This document shows positions 21,662 to 31,924 of a DNA stretch of 64,000 nt, one piece after another (position 1 is the stretch's first letter; the number at the start of each line of letters is the position of its first letter). The notes under the pieces were generated by a model. It saw nothing but the letters and a program-made list of their open reading frames with translations, did not search any database and had not been told where the DNA came from. Made by a program: the position numbers and the translations under genes. The stretch is from positions 1 through 64,000 of the forward strand of contig JAACJM010000269.1 of the NCBI GenBank assembly GCA_013368315.1, written 5' to 3'. Source of the stretch: Tetrapyrgos nigripes. Taxonomy: Eukaryota; Basidiomycota; Agaricomycetes; Agaricales; Campanellaceae.

Positions 21662-24600
21662 TCACTGAGACATAAACGAGCGCAACAGATCATCTACGTT
21701 AGCAATGTACGCGTCCCAGTCACTGCTATGTAATGGACTAAATTCAGAACAACAGCCAAGATCGCAACATATGATAGATTTCACGTACCTGCTCATGGTC
21801 GTAGGGTCGCTGTCAATAGCGGAGGAGCCTGAATCTACCAATATTGTTTGCCCCATTTGCTGAGAAGGTAAGTTCAAGCTCTGAATCGATGGTTCTGCGC
21901 AAAAAATGCGACCATCGCCGCCGCCGGTGCCAGTAACCGGTACCTGCGACTCCTCACTGTCAGTTTGAAACAACTCAGCCATCCAGATACTCGAATTGAC
22001 AAAGGCCTGCGCGTCACCAAAGGGGTCAAACGATTCGTGAAGGGGTAGACTACCCAATTCGTTAGAACGTAAAGGAAGGTTGAAGATGGGGTCGATGTTG
22101 AGAGTGGTAGTAGTACCGTGGCTAGTTCCATTGCCAGAGGATTGCCTCGACGCTAAGGCGGATACTCGATGAGTACCCGCTATCTTTCGAGGTTCTCCAG
22201 AGCCCGAGGATGATGGTAACGACGAAGACGACGAAGACGAATTGGAATTTGGCGAAGAGGTCGGTTGTTGTCCACCAGTGGAAGAATCGTCCTTGGAGTC
22301 CCGGTAGCGTTTGAGACATCCGGCATCGGAAGGTTCTGGGCTGTAGAGGTTGCTGATGGCGAGGATTTCGCGGATGATATCACTGGGAAAGAGAGAGAGA
22401 TGTTGTGAGATTATATTCATCACCTTAGCAGAACAAGCTGCATTGAAAGGCGTAACGTACCAGTAGGTCCCTGCCCTCTGCCAACTGGGATGAGATGTCC
22501 AGATTATTAGCTTCTTTTTTCGCCAAGGCATGAATGAATAAGACATACCGTCCCTCATACGAACGAAGCATTCCAATGCATTTATACACGTCTACTAGTT
22601 CGTTATTCGTACCCGGCGTGGTCCGGAGATGTTTTCCTCTCCATGCATTTAGGAGAAGAACGATCGCAGCATTGTGAAGCGTTAACTGATATTCAACCAA
22701 AATTCATCCATTAACCAGATCGCCTGAAGGTCAATTCGATGGAATACACTTACGACAACATTAACAAGCGGTAAAGATCCACGACATTGTTGCACCTCCA
22801 TAACATGACAAAGCTGATCTTGCTGCATTGGCGCAAATAGCCATCGAAGGGAAGGTAATTTCTGAAGTGGCACCGAGACGAGGGATAAAGGGTTTGTGAA
22901 CGAGGATTTGGATCCAGTAGTAACTGACGTAGAGAGATACTGATTGGTGGAAGAAGACAGTATCTTCTCTGTTTGGATTCCATTTCACTAATAAGTGGCC
23001 GGGATTGAGTTATAAACCGAATTGTGACAGATTGGAGAAAGAAAGAAAATTCCTCACAATGCTCAGGTATAGTGTCTATCCAATTGTTCAACATCGAGTC
23101 CAGCTCGGATACCGTTCGTCGGCTCCATTCCAAATCTGATCTACCCATCATAGACCATGTGTCGGACCGTCTGGTTAAGTACTGTTGGAGTCAGGTTAGG
23201 TCGGATTAATGGCAGATCGCGGTAGTATCATTTATTGCAAGTGACATACGATAGTCTTTTGAGCTATGTTTAGAATATCGAGGAGCCTCAAGAATGTAAC
23301 TAGGTAGACCAATTTGGACGGACGCCCAGGAGGTTGTTTAAAGGCCAGCTCTGGATCAGGGTGTTCCCAGTATTCGTCGTCGCATTGGACAGGTAGGTCG
23401 ATATCAAAGCTAGAGGGCGAGGATTCGATAACCGTCAGATAGTCGTCGGTTGTTAGAGCATTTGATAGAAGGAGATACGTACTCATCAGAAGACGTAGCT
23501 CTCGGACGACCCAAAGAAGCGCTAACGTAGATATCGCAAGAATAGAGCATCCAGAACACTCGCTTCCACAACTCTCCTTCGATAGTAGGTTTCTGACCCT
23601 GCCTGCGTCTGTGAGCACCGACTTCTTGTGCTAAACGGATCCCAACGGCGACTTGGACCCAGACTGATTCGGGAGTGGAAGTTGCTTCGAGGAAGAAGAT
23701 GGAGATCTGTGAAACGTAACAGGAATTAGCGGTGATGATTTGAAGAGTTAGCACATAGGATACTTACGCATATGGTCTGGAGCTGATAAAGAGAAGGTGC
23801 GGCGGAGTATGTGATTGGGATTGGTCTAATCTGTCTAAAGTATTTCCAGCCCGCACTAAATTCCGGCGCCTCTGGCGCTAGTACCGCGGGATCATCGCAG
23901 TATCTAGATCCCAAGGCACATACTCCCAGGAGGACGCAGCCAAAATTACGATTACGGAGGTGCATGCCCTCAGCGACAGAGCGGTCAAAAGTAGGACGGT
24001 GGAGGATGGGTAGGTATTGGCCGTGATTGACGAAGTAGAGGTCGATGAGTTTCTTCATCAAGTCGGTCTCTGGAAAAGCGAGAGGTTTGAGGTCTTCTTG
24101 AGGAGGGATTTGCCACTGATGTGCGTGATTGATGTGAGTAACCCTCTCTGGAAACACTGGTTGGCCGACGTGAATAGAAACACTTACTTGATAGACGGCC
24201 CAAAACTCTGGGCGTCTTGCCTTCAAATAACGGGCCGCATGGGAGGATGGTAAATGAATGTCTTGGGGTAGATGCACGTCATCCATCGCGTGTCTGACTA
24301 GGGTCAGTGAACTAGAGGTGCCAAAATGACGCTTGAAGGATTGGCTCAGGACGAGACGTTTGAGCTGTTCAGACAGTCCTTCTAAAGAACGCGCGTCCTG
24401 TTCCGCTGTTTCGTCTGATAATACATTTTGTTGACTCCAGCCAGGGAGAGCGGGGATTCTTTGTTGAAGTTCGTCGAGCTCTTCTTCCAGCTTCCTAACG
24501 TAGGTGGCCAGGTCTTTGAAAAGCTTTAATACTGCTTCAGGAGTATCAGGTACCTCAAACGGTTTCGTGGTCGACAGTATCGCAGATACTGTGGAGCGAA

Positions 24601-25051
24601 TCGACTTTGACCCACGAGGTTTACTAATTATTACTGCGTAAGTAGGAGGAGAAAAGGATTTCTGAATACATACCCAAACGGAGGACCTCGTTTCTGCATG
24701 CCAAAAAGATGAGATTCGCTATTATCAGGGCTACACTGACTCACCTTCTTTATAGATGCCAATACGTGAGTACAGTCTATTTCCAGAGAAATACAGTGTG
24801 TACAGCGATTTCCAGGCATTTTTGCGCTATCACCTTTGATGCCTTGTGAGTCTTGGATTGGCTTGAGTCATTGGATGAACCTACACTTGACTACGACGTA
24901 GAAGAATAGAGGGTTTTGACGGTTAGTGCGCTACGGTTGTCCAGAAGTTGGCGAGTCACTTACTTTTCCTCTTTCTACACTCGTCGCACGCATTTTGTAA
25001 CCTTCGTCTCTTCTGCGAGCCAGACCTTGACTTGTCTTCGTTGTCGGACAT
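21662..25051 (-). CDS. Zn2Cys6 fungal-specific transcription factor, 14 exons, one frameshift
   Basis: Exons: 24964-25051, 24885-24890, 24745-24833, 24674-24693, 24188-24623, 23768-24115, 23483-23706, 23250-23409, 23058-23181, 22754-22987, 22549-22685, 22461-22484, 21789-22382, 21662-21737. Introns are 50-78 nt with GT-AG ends. About 852 residues result if one extra base is ignored. The N terminus holds the zinc cluster: CDECRKRKIKCD and, after MPGNR, CTHCISLEIDC. A coiled-coil-like linker (LEEELDELQQRI) and the Fungal_trans middle homology domain follow, with YLPILHRPTFD and NREDTVFFHQS. The C terminus is Ser-rich. The family binds CGG-type promoter sites in the nucleus. Exon 10 is one base too long: frame 1 (ANAARSA) passes into frame 3 (LCHVMEVQQ, SLPLVNVV) near 22810. 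It lies 3.8 kb from an alpha-galactosidase gene, but no target can be read. Confidence 0.85.
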
Positions 25052-25624
25052 GGAGGTTTGAAGCAAGTTGTAGGGGTTGGGTGTAGTGCACTGCCTCGGC
25101 CTTGATCACAGATGGGCGGTCAATGCTTGACTGTGGTTATATATTTTCGGTTAGATGACAATCAATAAGTACTTGATGAGGCTTTGCCGGAGCGTTTATG
25201 GCGGTTTCCAATCCTCCTCCAAATTCCAAACCCTGTGGCAATATTTCCTCGGCTGTCTGTTGACCAGCGGTATAAACCAGTATAGACCGGCAGACGGTCA
25301 ACAGATCGGAGTGCTCCGCGTGAAGAAAGGATGACACAGTAAGCTTGCTGACACGAGTTTGAGATAAGTATGGGTTGAAAGCTATTGGAAGAGATGGGCG
25401 TTTTCTTGGCGTTTTCATACATTTGTCAGTTGTTTGGTCTTGTAATTTCTGAAAGCCTTTATGGCAAGTTGTTCTCATGACTCCGGACATATCCGCTGGC
25501 CAATACATCCCTTCAACCAACAAAAAATGGCTGAAGACAACCAGGACAACTAAGAACAAGAGGAAGCCTTGATGGCAGGCGTGCCCAAGTCAGAAAAAGA
25601 GGCATCGTGGCTGTGCTCAACCTC
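25052..25624. other. Intergenic, no gene seen
   Basis: Upstream region of the transcription factor. No splice-supported frame was found. Confidence 0.4.
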
Positions 25625-26237
25625 TCTATTTTCGGTTACTACTTTAGTCCTTTCAAATCTCGTTCCCCTATTCGCGTCCTCTTTTTTCATTTTTCACGTT
25701 TCCAGTATTTTCCAAGTTGATTACCGTTTCAACTATTTGCTGCGCACGGACCATTTCCGTCATACTCCCGATTCCGTCTTACTCCCGATTGTGTTTTATA
25801 TGTTCCGTATTTCCATATATACTGCTTTCCGCGTTTCTGCTCTTACAGCCTGTTGTAACGAGCTTCGAGTCTTATTACATATTTTAGAAACACCCGTATA
25901 TAGCTGTAGACTACGATACGTACATACAAACCGATTTGTATAAAGAGTATCTACTTACAAAATAAACCAAGTCCTCCGTGTTCCCCAGATATTTCCAGTC
26001 TTCGTCTTACTTCTCAGAAACTTCCCTATACCTCTCTGATCTCACCTGCCCAGTTAAAGTCTGGCAAACGCAAAGTTTTAGAAGTTATTGATTTTCAAGG
26101 GTTATCAGCCACTTACTTGTTTCTCCCATCCGTTGCCTCTAGGTCTTCGCATACGACCTCTCCCTCCTCCTAGCGGGATTCCCCGGCTGTTGTAGAGCCT
26201 TCGGGAGTCTCGTGCGTTGTTCTTCTACTGCGCATCA
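25625..26237. mobile_element. Diverged LTR-like copy of the 7349-7996 element
   Basis: It shares TACTACTTTAGT, CCCCTATTC and AGTTAAAGTCTGG, a CGGGATTC-CCGGCT block, and a matching end (CGCATCA). It has TATAAAG near 25938 and AATAAA near 25960. The 5' limit is uncertain. It abuts an ICMT relic. Confidence 0.55.
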
Positions 26238-26242
26238 CAGCA

Positions 26243-26400
26243 TTCCCTACCGATGCTATATTGAGATGGTAAGACACTTCAATGAAGTATCTTTGCTCAA
26301 AGAGCATAAACTGATAACGACTGGCACTTATCATCCGGTCTATACGGCATCTTATTCGCCGCATCCGGAGTTGTGTTGATATAGGGAGCTTAGGATTTTT
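26243..26400 (+). pseudogene. ICMT relic (A-type exon 2 fragment)
   Basis: Similar to copy A2 from TACCGATGCTATATTGAGATG through GAGCATAAACTGATAACGACTGGC to GTTGTGTTGATA, with deletions (the LVRHPS segment is shortened) that break the frame. Confidence 0.75.
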
Positions 26401-26605
26401 TTGACTTAATTTGGGCCTGTAGTTGGCATAATTGTCCACCGCTCCTATCATTGAACAATTTCACTGGACTGACGCTCATCTAGAAGCGGCGGTAGTGATG
26501 TGAAAGTAGCTACTATGTCGTTTTTGTACCTGTGGAGTCTCTGATTATGGACGAACCATGCATATCAGCTGTAAAATCTCGGAAGTAAAGGTCATCTCAT
26601 GGGCT
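26401..26605. other. Spacer before the second ICMT unit
   Basis: No gene seen. Confidence 0.3.
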
Positions 26606-26696
26606 GGCTTGGAGTTCCAACCATTGGCAGGCACCAGAGTGACACTTAAAAGCGCAGGCTAACGACAGTGCAGGATCTGTCATCTAACTTGCCTTC

Positions 26697-27461
26697 ATGT
26701 TATATTTCTTCGTAAAGCCACTCTGCCTGATAGTTGCGAGTGTCTCGGTCTGGATTGTCTGGACTGCTCCAAATCCTGCCGCTCGAGATGATGAAATTGC
26801 TGTGAAAGAATTCAAACGATTGGGGGCCACGACGGGCGGAGCAAATCTAGCGAAGGTACGCAGTACTTCCGGTCATAGATCATCGACCACTTCTCGAAAT
26901 GCATCTTTGTAGTGTGTCCCTGCATTTACTTTCTTACTCGAGGCTCTCCTTATCATTCAAGACTTCTTGCCAGTGTCGAGTCCCATCCCAGGCCATCCTT
27001 CACTTCAGGTTTTCTTTGGAGAATTATTCCTATTTATAGTAGCCACCATCCGATACCGATGCTATATTGAGATGGGAAGACACTTCACGTTTGAAGTATC
27101 TTTGCTCAAGGAGCATAGATTAATAACAACTGGCCCTTATTCATTCGTTAGGCATCCGAGCTATACGGGTGTCTTATTCGCCGCATCCGGAATTGCGTTG
27201 ATACGGGGAGCCGAGGGTTCTTGCGTCAAGGGCCTACTGGAGGTATTAATGCGTGAGGAAGAACTGAGTAGTTGGATGAGGATCATTGTGATGTTTGCTG
27301 TAGCAATACTCGACGCATTCGTAGCTCATGTGTGTAACTTGGTTGTGGTACTAATGGGACGAATGAAGAAGGAAGACGAGTCGATGAAAAAGAATTTTGG
27401 GGAAGAGTGGGTTGAATGGGAGAAGAAGGTCCCTTGGAAGCTGCTGCCTGGAATAATTTAG
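26697..27461 (+). CDS. Isoprenylcysteine carboxyl methyltransferase (ICMT/Ste14 family), copy A2
   Basis: Exons 26697-26855 and 26913-27461 join in phase 0 and give 235 residues. It is closely similar to copy A1 with the same intron position; three codons are missing at the start of exon 2. The methyltransferase core GPYSFVRHPSYTG and the EEWVEWEKKVPWKLLPGI end are kept. The predicted role is the same: methyl transfer to prenylcysteine in the endoplasmic reticulum membrane. It converges on copy B2. Confidence 0.88.
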
Positions 27462-27798
27462 AAGTCTTAACGAATGGGGAAGTAGCTTGGCGTTTGTACG
27501 AAGTAATGTAAGGATTTCTTTTCCAACATTTTCTTGTTCGGTTCAAGATGACGCTTCAGATCAATGATTCTTACGGTCCAGAGTATTTGTGAAGGTTGTG
27601 ATCCTTTAAGGAGGAGGAGGAGTGTATTACCCGGGCCGCTGGGACCAAGAATTGATGCACCGGGGGTCCAGGAGGAAACCCGATGTAGCTACTGTATTTA
27701 ATAGGTACATCTCCGTCCTAGGGAGAGACCAAGAAGGACTTATGATGATCATTGCCAAAACCCGCCACACTACTTGCATATTCATCAACTATTCATGA

Positions 27799-28586
27799 TC
27801 AATACACTCCGGGTACCAACTTATAGGGGACACTCTGCTTCCACTCAATCCACTGATTTCCAAACTCCCGCTTCATCAACTCATCTTCCTTCTTCATCCG
27901 TCCAAGCAAAATTGTAATCGCAATGGAAAAGCTCCACGTCCACGCAACAACGACCACAATGGCCATCAACCCTATAGCACTGACCATACCATGCAACTGT
28001 TTATCTCTGTATAATTCTTCGAAAAGAGTTCTAACCAAAGACCTCTTGGACCCCCACGTCACAAGGACACCAACGAGACAGAGGCAAGATCCGGCGTAGC
28101 TTGGATGTCGGACGATGGAGTATGGACCAGTGGTGATGAGTTTATGCTGGGAAAGGACACTGATTTCAAAGGTGAAGTGTCTGCCGAGCTCAGTGTAGCA
28201 TCGGTATCGAATGAAGCCTGCAATGAAGACGATAGAAATGCCGATGTAAAATTGAGTGGAAGGTTGAGAGGTCACCCCGTTGGCGATGAGATAGGATTGG
28301 AGATCTGAGTGGAGAAAATGGGAGAATTGAACGACGAGAGCTTCTAGGATGAGCATGATTACTGGGACGTACTGAGTCCATGAAAAAGCAATGAGAAGGT
28401 GGTGTGAAAGGAGTCTACAATCGTACTTACTTTCGCTATACTGGCACCCTTTGTCGAAACCAGTTGGGCTTCTTTCACTGCAATTTCATGTTCTTTTGGT
28501 CGAGGATTGGGAGAAGTCTTGCAAATCCAGACGGAAATGCTGGCGATGATGAGGCAAAGGGGTTTTATCAGAGGAAACGATGACAT
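27799..28586 (-). CDS. Isoprenylcysteine carboxyl methyltransferase (ICMT/Ste14 family), copy B2
   Basis: Exons 28431-28586 and 27799-28371 give 242 residues, nearly identical to B1. I chose the ATG at 28586 (MSSFPLIKP) because it aligns with B1; an in-frame ATG nine bases upstream has no counterpart there. Motifs TGPYSIVRHPSYAG and QSVPYKLVPGVY are kept. Both frames in this second unit are open, so both duplicated pairs could be active. Confidence 0.88.
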
Positions 28587-28861
28587 GGGTGTCAAGTGAT
28601 ACGGATGTCTACTTCTAGCGAGCTTTTATCTTGCTGCCTACAAGAGTCTCTCCTTTCCTTCCCGTCCAGGTGGTAACGGAACACACTGACGGAACGAAAC
28701 ATCCGAGAGTTTGAATTGGTAGACAGACAGCCTGCACTATGTGCTGCCAAACAATTCACTTTATCTCATATTACTATGTACAAAACGAACGCACAAGACT
28801 CAAAGGAACGGCAGACAGTTGGCGTTTCAGTACCTCGCCTAGAAGACAGCCCACGGAACTC

Positions 28862-30638
28862 TCAAACCCTCTTCGTCAAGAGTATGACAGCACTCTCCCC
28901 TTCGCCCAAATTCTTACTCAAGATAGCTGAATTCCCTTTCAGAACTCCAAGATTCTTATTATTCCAGACATCTTTAGCGTTCCAGGAACGACTGGCAATC
29001 CCTAGCTCAGCAAGGGAGATCGAAACCGTTTGACTACCGGTCAACGAGGTTTGGAAGCCGCCTTGACCTAGGTCGGGTCCGTAATTGGCCAAAAGAACGA
29101 GTGCCGTGGAGTTTCCTGTCAAGATATCCGTAATGGTCACAGTTTATTAAGGGGAAGCATGGTTGACAGAAGACTTATGATACGAACCTGTCGGTGCCGA
29201 AAGTGAAGGCCCAGCAATCCACGCCTGCAGCTGTTGGGCTACCCCTTGACCTGACCCTGGATTTCTTGGACGCATAGGGTATTTGGAAGCGAAATCAGCG
29301 ATAGCGGAGAAGGTAGCAGTATTCGAAACAAGGGAGCGGCCAAAACCTGCCAAATGATGCTATGAATCAGCGATCTTCCGAGAGCGAGACATACTGATCA
29401 GTGCAACATACCGTCAATATTACTCAAATCACTCCCCAACATCAAATTACTTCCTGCTAGCATCCAATGATTCAAAATGGTCCTCCTCTGCTCGTTCGTC
29501 ACCCCACTGATTGCCCCGGCATTTGCCACGAACATGTTATCCATATCTGGATAGATACTCAATACCTCATCCTGTCCTGTGTGCAATACGATATACTGCC
29601 TGTAATTATCAATCGCTCTCTGTACAGTCCCCCAACTCGTAGAACTAGCCGAGTTGGACCCAGCGTTGTTGATATCTTGATCTGTACGGAAGGAATCAGC
29701 GTTTGAAGACCAGATGGCAAAATCTGAGGGATCTCGGTCGAGTTTCCAGGAGATGGCTAGGCGCATTGGACGGGAAGAGCGAGAAATGGCGGTATGATAA
29801 GCGGCCACGACGAGTGATTCGTTAGCGGGAAGGTTGACGCCATTCTGAGGAGATCCAGGTGTGATGAAGTCGAGTTTGATGAAGTCGACTCCCCTATGAA
29901 ATCGCGAAAGACACAACCATCGTCATGATCATTGAAAGGCATTTGTCATGAGTAGTTACTCACCAACGACCAAATTGTTCTACAACTGAATCATGCCATT
30001 GCTGGACGGCATCGCTATTGGCGTCGAAATCCCAGTTGCATCTAGCAAGGCCGTTGTTACCCGAGCAAACATCTCCAATGTGAATGTTGGTGTTGAGAAT
30101 AGTCTTGTTCACGTCCTGAAGGAAACCGCCCGGCACCACGTATACGCCCAGCTTCAGACCTGCCAGATGTCGAGAGCCAAGTTCAATGAGGATGATGAAT
30201 ACATTGAAGCGAAGAGAAGACTGGTAAATCATACCTCGGGCATGCAAATGGCTCGCCATTTCCCCTGTCTGGATACCGGGAAAACTCGAATTATCGGGAA
30301 TGATTCTTCCATGGTCGTCGCCGTTACCGCCGACAGACCAGCCTGAGTCCACTGAACAGTAGACGAATCCGTTGGCTTTCAGTCCAGAATTTGATGCCAT
30401 TACGTCGCATTGCTGCAGAACATGGCTCTCATCGAAGGCGAAAGAAGGATCGGCGCCTGGATTAGCTTGGAGTCCGAATGAATTCCAGCCGCGAGCAGGA
30501 CTGCTGAAGCCATTGGGAGTACTCTTGATAGTCAGGGAATGAAGCGGTGGTGGTAAAGCTGACTGAAGCGTGAGTGGCATGGGAGGAAGAATTCAAGACA
30601 GCCAAGGCGACTGCAGCGGTTGAGTGAGGGAGGTGCAT
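28862..30638 (-). CDS. GH27 alpha-galactosidase 1
   Basis: Exons 30564-30638, 30235-30523, 29964-30159, 29412-29893, 29188-29346 and 28862-29115 give 484 residues. All phases agree. Family 27 features in order: ARGWNSFG, CSVDSGWS, DDHGRI, LKLGVYVVPGG, the nucleophile Asp in DFIKLDF, the acid/base region DSFRTDQDI, and NLMLGSDLSNIDG, then a beta-rich C-terminal domain. The enzyme hydrolyses terminal alpha-galactosyl residues (raffinose-type sugars, galactomannan). The first exon encodes MHLPHSTAAVALAVL, a plausible but weak secretion signal; it is joined through an unusually short 40-nt intron (30524-30563), so the start is less certain. Without that splice the frame would begin at MPLTLQSA. 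The paralogue is at 37919-40463. Confidence 0.87.
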
Positions 30639-31924
30639 CTTGGCGGGAGCTACAGGCTTGTTGAAAGGAATGCGAGGGTATAAATAAAAGATGCCCAAAG
30701 AGAGAGCGAGGCCGAGTCTACGTCTTAGGCTCAAGAGTGGTAGAGTGCAGAACGAAACGAAGAGGGAGAGAAACGCATAAAGAGCCTTCTTGGAGACTTC
30801 TTATACCTCGTGTCAGACAAGGCACGATGACGCCTGGATTGGGATCGGATCCCGGAGGTACACTTTCATTGCGCCTTTCTCGAGGATTGTCTTTTTGAGG
30901 ATAGGTAGATAGATACATAGAAGAGTCCGAAATCTAGCTCCGATCAGCAAATGCGGCAATAATTTACTCACGGGCTTGCAGAGCTTGTTCGTCAAGTAAT
31001 ATCCATGCTTCCCTCGACATTTTGTACCCAGATAGGCTATAAGTACATCATATGATTAAATTTATCACTTGGATCCTTGCCTTGAGTGGGAGGAAGTAGT
31101 AAACCCTTGATATAGTGCAATGAAGTCATTTTCTCGGATTTGCATGTACGACAATGACAAGCAACACAAACTACACTTGGACCATTCCAGACAGTGCAAA
31201 TAGGGTGTATGGACTCGACTTGAATCAATGCGTGAGGTCCCTGGTGAAGATGAAAGCACAACATGCACTTTTGCCAAATGAACTCACAGAAATCTCGCTT
31301 CGGCTCACCAACTTGCCAACTCACGGACTTTTACCCACTTGCAACCGCTTGCGCAAGCGGCCGCGAGTAAATTGCCAAAAACCTGATCGAGTCGTACGAG
31401 TAATTTCGCTTCGCAATGGTCTTCGATAGCCACACTGTCATATCCGATGAGTATCCTAGCCCATAATAGTGACAAGCTTCCTTCAAGCTGCGAACTTTGT
31501 AAAGAGTACAGGTGGAGTGGACCTTCCATGCCAGCTGCGTGCTTCGTTGTAGATTTCGTTATGTATCCGGTTGGACCTTCGAGTTTAGACCACCTATGGA
31601 CTTGATGCATCGATAAGAACAATCTTACTAGCGGCCAAGGATTCCCGAGGGATGTAGATCCTCTAAGAGAGGGTACAAGGAAGAGCAAGAGGAGGACACT
31701 TCATCGTTTTTTTTTTCGAGTCACTTCCCACTTTACCCCTAATTAGACTCTGCTTCCCAACACAGGCATGTTGTTATGTACAAATGTACAAAAACATATA
31801 CATAATATACTACACTATCAATACACATAAGTACAATATAAACCGGATAGATTGTATGCTACCAATGCTAATGCTATCCACAAATAGAATAGATACCAAC
31901 ACGTACGAAGGCTCATCGATGCGC
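30639..31924. other. Intergenic; 16-bp palindrome
   Basis: No gene recognised. Positions 31345-31360 are a perfect palindrome, CCGCTTGCGCAAGCGG. The right part (31700-31924) is AT-rich and probably the 3' flank of the transporter gene. Confidence 0.45.

Larger units (their letters stand above)
26606..28764. repeat. Segmental duplication, copy 2 (ICMT pair)
   Basis: Same orientation as 6076-8983, without the LTR. The junction sequence ACTTGCATATTCATC is the empty site of that LTR insertion. The unit ends about 100 bases before the 3' end of the alpha-galactosidase 1 gene. Confidence 0.85.

Noticed and set aside
25137..25559. 140-codon minus-strand frame upstream of the transcription factor
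   Set aside because: No recognisable domain and no splice context; probably chance.
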